From an uncultured Blastocatellia bacterium (GTDB taxonomy: Bacteria > Acidobacteriota > Blastocatellia > Chloracidobacteriales > Chloracidobacteriaceae), in the NCBI GenBank assembly GCA_937934745.1, contig CALGZC010000038.1:1-64000 (forward strand): a DNA stretch of 64,000 nt, read 5' to 3'. Below the pieces are notes generated by a model that was not told the origin of the DNA, made no database searches, and saw only the letters and a program-made list of their open reading frames with translations. How positions within the stretch are numbered: the stretch's first letter is position 1; each line of letters begins with the position of its first letter. Shown in pieces: positions 49,597 to 59,678 of the stretch. The position numbers and the translations under genes were made by a program.

Positions 49597-50835
49597 GTGG
49601 CAACACAGCCCGGCGTGCGCATGGTGGCTATGAAGGTTTACGCAAAACAGCCCGCAATCACACCCCATCCGTTCCATCCACCGAAAGCTCCACTCCCTAG
49701 CCGCCGGCTCTTCAACCGGTGGCTATACGGTCTCGGAGCATGCCTCGGAGTCATCATCGCGGGCACCCTGCTCTTCTTCTTTTCCAAACCAACCGTTGTC
49801 GTTGTGACGAACATCAGCGGTGCGACCGTTTACTTCAACGGCGAGCCACGTGGTGCAACGAACCAACTCAATCGCTTCTCCATCCCCGGCGTTTCCCCGG
49901 GACGCCACACCGTTCGGCTGACACATCCCGAGTACCTTGACGCCGAGCAAACGGTGACCGTCTCGCACAGTTTCTTTGCTATCAAGGTCAACCTCCCGCT
50001 TCGCCCATCCCAGTTTGACTTGACCGTCCAGACGGAACCGATGACCACTGTGACCCTCGACGGTCTGCAGATCGGTGAAACCGACGTACAAACCGGCCTA
50101 CTCACTATTCCTCGGGTCCGGGTGGGCAGCCACTTCCTTTCCCTCCGGCGTACCGGCTACCTGCCTCTGTCCGCCGTCGTCGAGATGCCCGAGGGCAACC
50201 ACCGCCTCACACTCCCGCTTCAGCGCGATCTGTCTGGCTACTGGAAGGGTGTCTTCCAGGATGCTACCGGTAAGGCAACCGACTTTGTCCTCAACCTCAC
50301 CCAGACCGGAGCAACCCTTTCCGGACTCTGGGAAGAAGCGCCGCCAACACCCCACCGACCACCTAAGACGTCGCTCATTACCGGGCAGGTCCTTGACAAC
50401 CAGCGCCTAACCCTCAAACGCCAAGACAACGGACGGACGCTCACCCTTGAAGCCCAGATTGCCACCGGCGGACGCGACCTCGTCGGGACGTGGCAGGATG
50501 GCCGGCGCACGGGGAGCTGGCAAAGCAGTCACACAGACACGAAACCCACCCTCCTGCCCCCTGTACCACTGCCGAGCCTCCCCGAACCAGGCCCACGCCT
50601 CACCGGAGCGGCCCCACCACCCGATCTCCTCCCGCCGGATGCGGCATCCCCTCTCGCCTACGCCCAAAAACTCTATGAACAACGTCGCTACAATGAAGCT
50701 TTGGCGCAGTGCGATACCGTTCTCAAACAAGACCCCACCAACGCTGCAGCCCGTGACCTGAAGCGGCGGATTCAAACATCCATCGAGATTTTGACATCCC
50801 CGCCAACGGTAACCAAACCACCGCCACCACCCTAA
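49597..50835 (+). CDS. PEGA-domain membrane protein with C-terminal TPR
   Basis: One TM, repeated PG.H.VRL/VRVGSHFLSLRRTGY PEGA signatures, terminal TPR. Confidence 0.75.
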   Translation: MATQPGVRMVAMKVYAKQPAITPHPFHPPKAPLPSRRLFNRWLYGLGACLGVIIAGTLLFFFSKPTVVVVTNISGATVYFNGEPRGATNQLNRFSIPGVSPGRHTVRLTHPEYLDAEQTVTVSHSFFAIKVNLPLRPSQFDLTVQTEPMTTVTLDGLQIGETDVQTGLLTIPRVRVGSHFLSLRRTGYLPLSAVVEMPEGNHRLTLPLQRDLSGYWKGVFQDATGKATDFVLNLTQTGATLSGLWEEAPPTPHRPPKTSLITGQVLDNQRLTLKRQDNGRTLTLEAQIATGGRDLVGTWQDGRRTGSWQSSHTDTKPTLLPPVPLPSLPEPGPRLTGAAPPPDLLPPDAASPLAYAQKLYEQRRYNEALAQCDTVLKQDPTNAAARDLKRRIQTSIEILTSPPTVTKPPPPP

Positions 50836-50871
50836 CGGTATCCTTTCACCGCCATCTATTCACCAATCTGA

Positions 50872-53439
50872 ATGCTACTCCAGCTATCGTTTTACCGTCG
50901 TTGCTTGGACTGCTCTATGTGTATCCCCTTCTCCCTGCGCTTGTTGCTGTGCTTGCTCACGATTGGCTTCGGACTGCTTTGGCCCGGCACCATACCCGCT
51001 GCCGCCCAGAATGAAAGCGGGAAACCACTCTCACTTGAACAAATCAAACGTCTCATTCAAAACGATTTCCCCGATACAGCTCTGGCCGGCGAAATCCGCG
51101 ACCGGGGCATTGACTTTTCCGACACCTTTGACCGCCAAACCCTCGAGTCACTCCGTCTCCTCGGCGCGCAGGAAAAAACACTCCGCGCCCTTGAACCCTA
51201 CCTGCCCAAAGCCGCCGTGCGCATTGTCACCAAACTCGACCGCACGACCGTCTTCGTGGATGGGAAACAGTACGGCGTCACCGACTCTACCGGCATCCTC
51301 CAAATCAACGACCTTGAACCCGGCGAGCACCTCATCGAAACCCGCAACCGCCCCAAGTACAAAGATGGTCAACTGCGCGTCGTCCTGCGCCCGCGCGACA
51401 ACCAAGAGGTCATCTTTGAGCCAGAACTCAACGTCGGCAGCCTGACCATTACGCCCCTGACGCCGAACATGGAGGTCCGGGTGTACAACGAACTGACTTC
51501 CCTGACCGGTGTCTTCGCCAAACGTGAACTCCCGCCCGGTGTCTATACCCTCCAGGCCCGCAGCCGGTGGTACCGCCCTATCACCCAGATCATCCAGATC
51601 CAGTCGGGCCAGCACCTGACGCTGCCAATTGAACTCGAACTTGATGAAACACTCATTGAGAATACCATTAATGAAGCTCTAAAGTTATTTTCTAACAAAG
51701 AATATCATCGCTCAGTACATACATTACTTGAAGTTTTAGCGACCACGCCGCGGAACCTGACGGCCCTGAATCTGCTCGCCCAAAACTACCTCCGCCTCAA
51801 CGACACCCCGAACTTTATCGCTACCGCGAAGCGTGTTCTCGACACCGACGGTGTCCTCGACTTTACGCTGCTCCTCCATCACGAGAAAAAAGCGCCCCAG
51901 CCCGTCCGCCTTCAACTGTCACGCTCAAACCTGACACTCGAATACCTCGACACCAGCGAAACACAAACCTATCCCCTCGAAGCTTTCTCCCGGGTGTTCA
52001 TCCGGGGTGACATCCAAAACGAGGTGTTTCTTGTCCTGGCCGGAGCGCGCAGCCCCAAACGCCTACCCGACCTCCAGTTCATCATGAGCGACAGTTACGA
52101 TCCGCGCTACACCGGCGAAGCGCAACTATCTCAACGTGATAAAATCAATATTTTGTGGAATATAGAAGAAATACTTCGCTTTTCACTTGAGGTAAACCGC
52201 GAATTCGTCGCCCTAAACGCCAAAACTGCCCGCCCCACCCCTGCTCTCTCCACGCCACCGGCCAATCCGTCATCGCTCTCCACGACCAACACACCGACAG
52301 ACCAGGCACCGAGCCTGCCCTCCCCGCCGGCTACCGTCGACAACACGCCGCCGGCCGTTACCGGAGCAGCAGCAAACGGCAAAGCTGCCGCAAAAGCATC
52401 CAAGAAGTCCAAACAATCCAAGAGTAAGCAGGCTAAGCCTGCCGATCTACCAGAAGCGGCTGTCGCCTCCCAACCAACTTCGGAGCCGACCTCGGAGCCG
52501 CCGCCGGTATCCAAACAACCGAACTCCGACAACCGGGAAAAACAACCGGAAAAACGAGAAAAAGAAAAACGAGAAAAACCAAAACCGGACACCACCGGTC
52601 GCAGTCAGATGACCGCCGATGCCACGCCCACGAAACGCCCCGATGAGCGTTCCGATGCAGGACGTCCGGCACACACAGCAGAGGCATCGGCAACACCCCC
52701 ACCACAGCCATCCCACGCCCCCACCGATGCGCCGAAAATGCTTCCGGCCCGGGTCCGCGCCCGCGCCCTGATCGGCACAATGGTTGGCGCCGTCGGCGGC
52801 CGCGCCAACATTGAACGCATTACTGCTGTCCGATGTGACGGCACGCAGGTCACCGTCGATCCCGAACTCAGTGCGCCCGAAACCGCTCCCGACCCAAAGC
52901 CCATTCGCCAGTTTTGGACACGCAACAAACGCCTCCGCTTTGAAGTCGCCCCCGATCACCCAACTGGCTTGGTGTTTCTCCGCGTCGAGAAAATCTTCCA
53001 GCAGCGTGCCAACGGCCGCGTCGAACGCATCACCCAGCCGGAAACGCTGAAGCAAATTCGACTCCAGTCAAAACTGGCCGGTGTCGGACTGTACCAGCAA
53101 CTCCTCGCGCCACACCCCGAAATCATCCGCTTCTCCCGGCATTTAGCCGACGGCCAGGTCGAGGAAACCATCCGTGTGACCGATGCCGACGGCGATACCT
53201 ATGATGTCGTCATTGACCTGGAAACGTACCGCCCCGTGAAATGCCGCTACCAACTGCCGACCGACCTGGGCCAACCTCTCCAAATCGAGGAACGCTACGC
53301 GGACTTCAAGCCCGTGGACGGCATCTGGCTGCCCCACCGCATCGTCCGCAGCGTCCAGGGGGGACGCACGGTGACCCTGACGTTCACAAACATTGCGTTT
53401 CCCCCAAACCTCGCCGATACCCTGTTCCGCCGACCATGA
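50872..53439 (+). CDS. Large PEGA/TPR protein with Lys/Pro-rich linker and C-terminal LolA-like beta domain
   Basis: Signal peptide, PEGA-like repeats, KASKKSKQSKSKQ low-complexity linker, LPHRIVRSVQGGRTVTLTFTNIAF C-terminus; start may be 50917. Confidence 0.7.
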   Translation: MLLQLSFYRRCLDCSMCIPFSLRLLLCLLTIGFGLLWPGTIPAAAQNESGKPLSLEQIKRLIQNDFPDTALAGEIRDRGIDFSDTFDRQTLESLRLLGAQEKTLRALEPYLPKAAVRIVTKLDRTTVFVDGKQYGVTDSTGILQINDLEPGEHLIETRNRPKYKDGQLRVVLRPRDNQEVIFEPELNVGSLTITPLTPNMEVRVYNELTSLTGVFAKRELPPGVYTLQARSRWYRPITQIIQIQSGQHLTLPIELELDETLIENTINEALKLFSNKEYHRSVHTLLEVLATTPRNLTALNLLAQNYLRLNDTPNFIATAKRVLDTDGVLDFTLLLHHEKKAPQPVRLQLSRSNLTLEYLDTSETQTYPLEAFSRVFIRGDIQNEVFLVLAGARSPKRLPDLQFIMSDSYDPRYTGEAQLSQRDKINILWNIEEILRFSLEVNREFVALNAKTARPTPALSTPPANPSSLSTTNTPTDQAPSLPSPPATVDNTPPAVTGAAANGKAAAKASKKSKQSKSKQAKPADLPEAAVASQPTSEPTSEPPPVSKQPNSDNREKQPEKREKEKREKPKPDTTGRSQMTADATPTKRPDERSDAGRPAHTAEASATPPPQPSHAPTDAPKMLPARVRARALIGTMVGAVGGRANIERITAVRCDGTQVTVDPELSAPETAPDPKPIRQFWTRNKRLRFEVAPDHPTGLVFLRVEKIFQQRANGRVERITQPETLKQIRLQSKLAGVGLYQQLLAPHPEIIRFSRHLADGQVEETIRVTDADGDTYDVVIDLETYRPVKCRYQLPTDLGQPLQIEERYADFKPVDGIWLPHRIVRSVQGGRTVTLTFTNIAFPPNLADTLFRRP

Positions 53440-54449
53440 GCTGTCGCAACGTTCCCACGGCAATTGTGCTCCCGCCTGACTTTGACCCCCACCTGACGCT
53501 CTGTGGTGGCCAGGCCTTCCGGTGGACGCCAATCCCAACGGCCGGCCCAACAACGGCTTACCTCGGCGTCGTTGGTGACACGGTCCTTGCCCTCACCCGC
53601 ACCGTCAACGGCCAATGGCAAGCCCAACCCTGCAATCATCCCCTGACCGCCGCTTGCCGGCGTCAGATCAGCACGTACTTTGATCTCGACCGTGACTATG
53701 CCGCAGCCCATCGCCTGGTCGTTGAACGCCTCGCACGTTTCTCCCGACAGACGGCTGCCGCCGGTGACGACGGTTGTGTGACCGCATTTCAGGCGGCGCT
53801 CCACAACCTATCCGGCCTCCGTATCCTGCGGCAGCCGTGGTTTGAAACGCTGGTCTCCTTTGTGATTGCCACCAACAACCATCTCCCCCGCATTCGGGCA
53901 ATCATTAACGTTATCAGTCGCAAGTTCGGCCGCCACCTCGGCAATCATTGCTATACCTTCCCCACCCCAGACACCCTGGCGGCCGCCGACCCCGGCGAGC
54001 TTCGCACCGAATGCCGTGTCGGCTACCGCGACCGCTACCTGCCTCACCTCGCCCGGCACATTCTGCACAATCGCTCTTTCTGGCAGCACGCAGCCGCCGT
54101 CCCAACCTCCGAACTGCGTGCCGCACTCCGCAACCTGCCCGGTGTTGGACCCAAAGTTGCCGAATGTGTCCTTTTGTTCGGCTTTCACCGCTGGGAGGCC
54201 TTTCCGGTGGATGTCTGGGTGTACCGCGCCCTCACGCTTTTGTCCGGCCGGCCACTGGCAAAGCCAGCCACCCACCGCCTCGCCGCCGACGCTGCCGCCT
54301 TCTTCGGCCCCGTTGCCGGACTCGCCCAACAATATCTCTTTGAAGGTATGCGCCGGTTCACGCCCCCAAACCGTTCAGGGGACCCACCCAGACGCAGGGC
54401 CCTATGCCACAACCGCAAAAGTAGCCTGGGGAGAGCAGACGGAGTATGA
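53436..54449 (+). CDS. HhH-GPD DNA glycosylase (8-oxoguanine glycosylase-like)
   Basis: LCGGQAFRW N-terminus, IATNNHLPRI, LPGVGPKVAECVLLFGFHRWEAFPVDVWV; ATGA overlap at start. Confidence 0.88.
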   Translation: MSCRNVPTAIVLPPDFDPHLTLCGGQAFRWTPIPTAGPTTAYLGVVGDTVLALTRTVNGQWQAQPCNHPLTAACRRQISTYFDLDRDYAAAHRLVVERLARFSRQTAAAGDDGCVTAFQAALHNLSGLRILRQPWFETLVSFVIATNNHLPRIRAIINVISRKFGRHLGNHCYTFPTPDTLAAADPGELRTECRVGYRDRYLPHLARHILHNRSFWQHAAAVPTSELRAALRNLPGVGPKVAECVLLFGFHRWEAFPVDVWVYRALTLLSGRPLAKPATHRLAADAAAFFGPVAGLAQQYLFEGMRRFTPPNRSGDPPRRRALCHNRKSSLGRADGV

Positions 54450-54503
54450 TGCCCCCAACACCACCGCTGCCGCCCACACGCCGGGCGGCGCACCTACACC
54501 ACC

Positions 54504-56180
54504 ATGCCTGAGACGACCCCTGCACCACTGAACACCGCCCCAACATCTGCCCCGGGCACACTCACCCCGACCACCGGCCAGTTGACTGCCGTCGGCGTCC
54601 CCGACCTGATCCGCCGCGCCTACGGTGAGCGTTTCACCGGCGAGCTCCTACTCAAGCGTGGCGACGAACAAAAGCAAATCTACTTTGAAACCGGGAATAT
54701 CGTTTTTGCTTCCAGCAACCAGCCCGCAGACCGCATTGGTGCAGCCCTGCTGCGCCAGGGACTCATCACCCAGGCCGATTTCGACCAGGTTCTCGCCCAA
54801 ACGGCTACCGGAAAACGTTTCGGACAGGCCCTGGTTGAAGCCGGACTGATGTCCCAACGCGATCTCCTGACGAACATCACCTTTCAAATCCTTGACATCA
54901 TTTACTCAGTGTTCAACTGGACGACCGGCACGTTTACCTTTATCGCCGGTGAACAGCGTGTCGCCGAGGAACTTAAGCTCAAGCTCACCACGGCCAGCAT
55001 CATTCTGGAAGGCGTCCGACGCATCGAGGACTTTGGTATCATCCGGCGCGGACTCGGCGACCTCAACCGCTTTATTGCCCCCGCATCGTCGCCGCTCCTG
55101 CGCCTGCAAACCATGACCCTCAAGCCGTTCGAACGCCAACTACTTGAACTCATCACGCAACCACTTGACCTGCTGCACCTGCTGATCATCGCCGGCGCTC
55201 CCCCCGCCACCACCCTCAAGGCGCTGTTCGGTCTGCTTTCGGCCGGCGTCCTGGAACAAACTGACCCGCCGACCGTGTCCCATGACACCGGCAAGCTCGA
55301 AATTCCGGCAGTGCTGCGCCCGCCCATCCCGCTGTCCGCCTCCGCTGCCGTCTCCCAGGCCCTGCCGGCCTATGCCCCAGACCATGCGGCGCTGCGGGCA
55401 CAACTCGACGACCTCTGGGCACGCCTCCGCCTCAGTAACCCCTACGCCCTGTTCCAGATTGCCCACGGTGCCTCCCTGGAAGACCTCAACGCCGCCTATC
55501 TGCGCCTCGCCAGCCGCTTTCACCCGGATCGCTTCCTGACGGCACCCCTGCCACTCCGCCGGGAAATTGATGAGGCCTTCCGGCACATCGCACACCACTA
55601 CGAGCACCTGCGTCAACAGCTGTTCCAGAACCGTCTGGCGCACACGACGGGTCGTTTGGCAACAGCGCCCACGGTGACCCGCAGCACCGGCGCCTATCCG
55701 GCGATCACGACCGGAAAGCTGCCAGCTTCGGACACAATCCTGCCGCCACCCCGCCCGGAGCAGGCGCAACGGCGGCCGAACCCCGTTAAACCAACCGGCA
55801 ACCCAGACGTCGATGCTGCCATTGACGACCTTTTAGCCTATCTCGATGACCAAAAAGCGCCGCTTGTGGTCGGCGACTCCCTGTCGCTTTTGCTCCGTAC
55901 CGAACCACCGTTTGCGCTCCCACGCGAGCGGGTGGCGGAAATCATTGCCGGCTGGGCTTACCACCAGGCCGGCCAGCGCAACCGCCCACTGAACGAAATG
56001 TTCCTTGCTGCTCTCGAGGATATTCGCCATGCCGAACGCGCGCGAGTCCTGCGGGCCTTCAATCCCGATGCCTTTTACGAAACATTCATTGCCGATCTGA
56101 TGCTCTTTTGCCCACCGGATGAACAGGAGTTATTCCGGCTCAAGCTCGGTGGCCTCCAGGAGTTTTTGCGCCACGCGTAA
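54504..56180 (+). CDS. DUF4388/PatA-like N-terminal protein with J-domain-like segment
   Basis: GELLLKRGDEQKQIYFETGNIVFASSN; ANPYALFQIAHGASLEDLNAAYLRLASRFHPDRF. Confidence 0.75.
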   Translation: MPETTPAPLNTAPTSAPGTLTPTTGQLTAVGVPDLIRRAYGERFTGELLLKRGDEQKQIYFETGNIVFASSNQPADRIGAALLRQGLITQADFDQVLAQTATGKRFGQALVEAGLMSQRDLLTNITFQILDIIYSVFNWTTGTFTFIAGEQRVAEELKLKLTTASIILEGVRRIEDFGIIRRGLGDLNRFIAPASSPLLRLQTMTLKPFERQLLELITQPLDLLHLLIIAGAPPATTLKALFGLLSAGVLEQTDPPTVSHDTGKLEIPAVLRPPIPLSASAAVSQALPAYAPDHAALRAQLDDLWARLRLSNPYALFQIAHGASLEDLNAAYLRLASRFHPDRFLTAPLPLRREIDEAFRHIAHHYEHLRQQLFQNRLAHTTGRLATAPTVTRSTGAYPAITTGKLPASDTILPPPRPEQAQRRPNPVKPTGNPDVDAAIDDLLAYLDDQKAPLVVGDSLSLLLRTEPPFALPRERVAEIIAGWAYHQAGQRNRPLNEMFLAALEDIRHAERARVLRAFNPDAFYETFIADLMLFCPPDEQELFRLKLGGLQEFLRHA

Positions 56181-56226
56181 CGTTTCCTGTCCCTTGTGAT
56201 CCCTAAGCCGTACCGAGGTTCTGCTT

Positions 56227-56991
56227 ATGCCGCATCATCACGACCGCTCTCCTCGCCTACCCCTGCGTCCGACCCATCCGCATTGCGCGACAGGGCGTTT
56301 GTTTGTTGGCTTGGCACTGAGCGCGGCCCTCGTCCTCGCCGGCAGTAGCCCGGATGTGCGCGGACAGATCGCACCCGACCCGGCGGCCACGCGCCCCCGG
56401 ACCATCGCCCCATCTGGGAGCCAGCGCGTGACCTTGCCGGCCGGCACGCTGCTCGTCCTCGAACTGCTGACCCCCGTCCACACCCGCATCAACGGTCCCG
56501 GCGACGAGGTCACGGCCCAGCTAAAATCATCGGTGCGCCTCGACGACGGGACGCTCGTCCTTCCCCGCGGCACGGAAGTTCACGGCGTGGTTGCCGCCGT
56601 CAGTCCGGCCAGGATGCCGCAGCGCCCGGCGCGCCTGCGGCTGGTGTTTGATACCCTTGTCACCGACCTTGGCCACCAACCCATGGTGGCCAAGGTCGTC
56701 TCCATTGATGACAGCCAGCTCGAAATGCGCCTGCACGCCGACCGTGACGGCACCGTCTCCGGCGGCCGGTCAGGTCGGCGGACCGTCAACAATGCCATCC
56801 ACGGCGGCTGGCTGGGCAGCATCGGTGCCGGAGTAGTGATCCTGAGTGGCGGTCCCAAAGCTGCGGCAGCCGGCGCGCTCGGCGGCGGCGCACTCGGCGG
56901 TGTGCTGCTCACCCACGGTAACGACATCCGTCTGCCGCAGGGAACCATTGTCCGCCTCACCCTGACCAAACCCACGACGATTGCCCTGTGA
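56227..56991 (+). CDS. Secreted hypothetical protein, Gly-rich C-terminus
   Basis: Signal-peptide-like N-terminus; ATGA-type overlap with next gene. Confidence 0.6.
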   Translation: MPHHHDRSPRLPLRPTHPHCATGRLFVGLALSAALVLAGSSPDVRGQIAPDPAATRPRTIAPSGSQRVTLPAGTLLVLELLTPVHTRINGPGDEVTAQLKSSVRLDDGTLVLPRGTEVHGVVAAVSPARMPQRPARLRLVFDTLVTDLGHQPMVAKVVSIDDSQLEMRLHADRDGTVSGGRSGRRTVNNAIHGGWLGSIGAGVVILSGGPKAAAAGALGGGALGGVLLTHGNDIRLPQGTIVRLTLTKPTTIAL

Positions 56992-58394
56992 AGAAAGCCA
57001 TTCCACCGACCCCAACCCCAGACACTACCCCCACCCAGTCTCCACCCTATGTTCCGGCACACCTGACCACGCCGCGTCGGGCCGGACGGCAGCGCGGACG
57101 CCACTGCACAACACTGCCGAGCGGACTGACGGTTATCGTCGAACCGATGGCGCATGTCCGCGCCGTGGCACTTTCCGTCTGGAGCTGCATCGGCGCGCGC
57201 CACGAACCGGCAGCGCTCAACGGCATCAGCCACTTTGTTGAACACATGCTCTTCAAGGGCACCGCGCGGCGGACGACCCGGCAGATTGCCGTCGAAAGTG
57301 ACCGCCTCGGCGGCTGCGTCGAAGCCGCGACCATGATGGAAGGTGTCAACTACTACATTCAAACCCTTGACCTGGACTGGCCCAAGGCGCTTGACCTTTT
57401 GGCCGACCTGCTCTGTGCACCGCGTTTTGACGAAACCGAGTTCCAGCGCGAGCGCGCCGTCATCCTGGAAGAGATGAAGATGATTGCCGACAACCCCGAA
57501 GAACTCATCTTCGAACTGTTTCTGTCGAACTTCTTCCCGCATCACCCCCTGGGACGCCCGATTGAAGGCACCCCCCGCACGCTGCGCCGCCTCACACCGG
57601 ACGACCTGCGCCGGTTTCACCGACTGGCCTACCACCCCCGGCAGCTCGTCCTGTCGGTCGCCGGCCATGTCACCCCTGATGATGTTCTCGAAGCGGCCCG
57701 AACATACTTCACGGCTGCACCGCAACCATCTGACTATCAACAGGTTGAACCTTGTGTCGGCGCGCTGACCTTCTGTCTCAACCAGGAACGTGACTTCGAG
57801 CAAGTCCACCTCCTGCTCGGATTGCCCGCTCCGGCGCTGCTGGCCCCGGAACGCACGGCATCCACCCTCCTGACAACCCTGCTCGGCGGCGGACTCAGTT
57901 CACGGCTCTTTCTCCGCATCCGTGAAGAAGCCGGTCTCGCCTACAACATCTATGCCGACACCATGGCCTACCGCGATGCCGGCGTGTTCCTCATCTATGC
58001 GGCCGTTGCCCCACGCCATCTCAAGCGGACCGTCCAGGCCATCATCCGCGAGGTCGCCGCCGTCGCCCACGGTGACTTGACTGCCGATGAGGTTGCGCTG
58101 GCCAAAGCCCAGCACCTTACCGGACTCTATCTCGGACGCGACAGCGCCAGCGTCCGCGCCAATCAGAACGGGTATCAGCACATCACCTTTGGTCAAGTCT
58201 TTAGCAACCGAACCCTGGCGCGAGACATTCAGGCCGTCACCCACGCTGACGTGCAACGGCTGGCCAAGGAAATCTTTGCCGGCCAAACCTTCTCAGCCCT
58301 TGCCCTGGGGCCGCTGGGGCGGTTTGGCCTGCAATCGAACTGGCTCCACGTCCCACGCCACGTTTCACGTTCAACAGTTCATGTAGCGGCTTAA
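56988..58394 (+). CDS. M16 family zinc peptidase
   Basis: NGISHFVEHMLFKGTARR (HxxEH) and downstream Glu region. Confidence 0.93.
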   Translation: MKKAIPPTPTPDTTPTQSPPYVPAHLTTPRRAGRQRGRHCTTLPSGLTVIVEPMAHVRAVALSVWSCIGARHEPAALNGISHFVEHMLFKGTARRTTRQIAVESDRLGGCVEAATMMEGVNYYIQTLDLDWPKALDLLADLLCAPRFDETEFQRERAVILEEMKMIADNPEELIFELFLSNFFPHHPLGRPIEGTPRTLRRLTPDDLRRFHRLAYHPRQLVLSVAGHVTPDDVLEAARTYFTAAPQPSDYQQVEPCVGALTFCLNQERDFEQVHLLLGLPAPALLAPERTASTLLTTLLGGGLSSRLFLRIREEAGLAYNIYADTMAYRDAGVFLIYAAVAPRHLKRTVQAIIREVAAVAHGDLTADEVALAKAQHLTGLYLGRDSASVRANQNGYQHITFGQVFSNRTLARDIQAVTHADVQRLAKEIFAGQTFSALALGPLGRFGLQSNWLHVPRHVSRSTVHVAA

Positions 58395-58415
58395 CGTTCC
58401 ACGCCGAATACGGCC

Positions 58416-59207
58416 ATGCGCTTTACCATCCTTGCCAGTGGCAGCACCGGCAACGCCACCCTCATCGAAACGGCCCAGACGGCGGTCCTCATCGACGCCG
58501 GCCTGTCTGCCCGCGCCCTTGTCCGCCGGATGACCGCCGTTGGCTTTGACCCGGCCCGCCTGACCGCCGTTTTGATCACCCATGAACACAGCGACCACGT
58601 CGGCGGTCTATCAGTCCTGGCCCGGCAACTGAACCTTCCGGTCTTTATTGCCCCGGCAGCCCGGCGCCACTTACGCCTGCCGGAAAAGGAGGCTGCCGCC
58701 ATCCGCTGGGCTGACCCACTCGCGCCCGAACAACCGGTCGTCCTCGGCGACCTCACCCTGATGCCAATTGCTGCCCCCCACGATGCCGCCGAACCATTTG
58801 TCTTTACGGCAACCGCCGGCGGTGTCAAACTGGGCATTGTCACCGACCTCGGCTACATCCCACCTCAGGTCGCGCACCGCCTCGTCGGCTGCCAGGCGCT
58901 CATTCTTGAAGCGAACCACGACGGTGACATGCTCCGCGCCGGACCCTACCCGTGGGAACTCAAGCAGCGCGTCGCCGGCCGGCTCGGCCACCTTTCCAAC
59001 GATGAAATGGCCCGCTTTTTACGGGAAGACTTTGACGGCAACGCTGCCCACATCGTCCTGGCCCACCTCAGTCGCCAGAACAACCACCCGGCGCTGGCCC
59101 GCCTGGCCGCCCTGCAGGCGCTGGCGGGCCACACCGTACACCGCGACTGGGAAGCAGTTATCACCGTTACACCACCTGACGGATTGCCACACTGGTACAC
59201 GCTGTGA
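58416..59207 (+). CDS. MBL-fold metallohydrolase (YycJ/WalJ-like)
   Basis: LASGSTGNATLIE, ITHEHSDHVGGLS, LEANHDGDML, LAHLSRQNNHP. Confidence 0.9.
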   Translation: MRFTILASGSTGNATLIETAQTAVLIDAGLSARALVRRMTAVGFDPARLTAVLITHEHSDHVGGLSVLARQLNLPVFIAPAARRHLRLPEKEAAAIRWADPLAPEQPVVLGDLTLMPIAAPHDAAEPFVFTATAGGVKLGIVTDLGYIPPQVAHRLVGCQALILEANHDGDMLRAGPYPWELKQRVAGRLGHLSNDEMARFLREDFDGNAAHIVLAHLSRQNNHPALARLAALQALAGHTVHRDWEAVITVTPPDGLPHWYTL

Positions 59208-59659
59208 CACGTCACCCACGGCCTCGCTCCGACTTTCACTTCACCTATCCGCTGCGCGTCCGCTGGGCCGAAGTTGACCGTCAGGGGGTCGTCTTCAACG
59301 GCCATTACCTGACCTACTTCGACGTCGGCGTGACGGAATACTGGCGCGCCGCCGGAATGAGCTATCCGGGGGACTTTGTCACCGACGCCGCCGATCTCTT
59401 CCTGGTCAAAGCCACCGTTGAATATTATGCCCCGGCTCATTTTGACGACCTGCTGGACATTGCCGTTCGCTGCGTCCGGCTGGGGCGGTCAAGCATGACC
59501 TACGCCCTGGCGGTGTACCGCCAAGCAACGTGTTTGACCGGCGGCGAACTCATTTACGTTTACACCGATCCCCACACCCGCACGGCGCAGACGCTTCCCG
59601 ACGCCATTCGGGACGCCCTGTACCGATTTGAACCAACCCTTGCCCCGACCCAATCCTGA
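59204..59659 (+). CDS. Acyl-CoA thioesterase, 4HBT family (GTG start)
   Basis: VRWAEVDRQGVVFNGHYLTYFDVG. Confidence 0.88.
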   Translation: MTRHPRPRSDFHFTYPLRVRWAEVDRQGVVFNGHYLTYFDVGVTEYWRAAGMSYPGDFVTDAADLFLVKATVEYYAPAHFDDLLDIAVRCVRLGRSSMTYALAVYRQATCLTGGELIYVYTDPHTRTAQTLPDAIRDALYRFEPTLAPTQS

Positions 59660-59678
59660 TTGCACGCTACGCGCTACC

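Noticed and set aside
56580-57809. 409-aa minus-strand ORF across two plus-strand genes
   Set aside because: Covers the start of the M16 peptidase and end of a secreted protein; composition typical of antisense translation.
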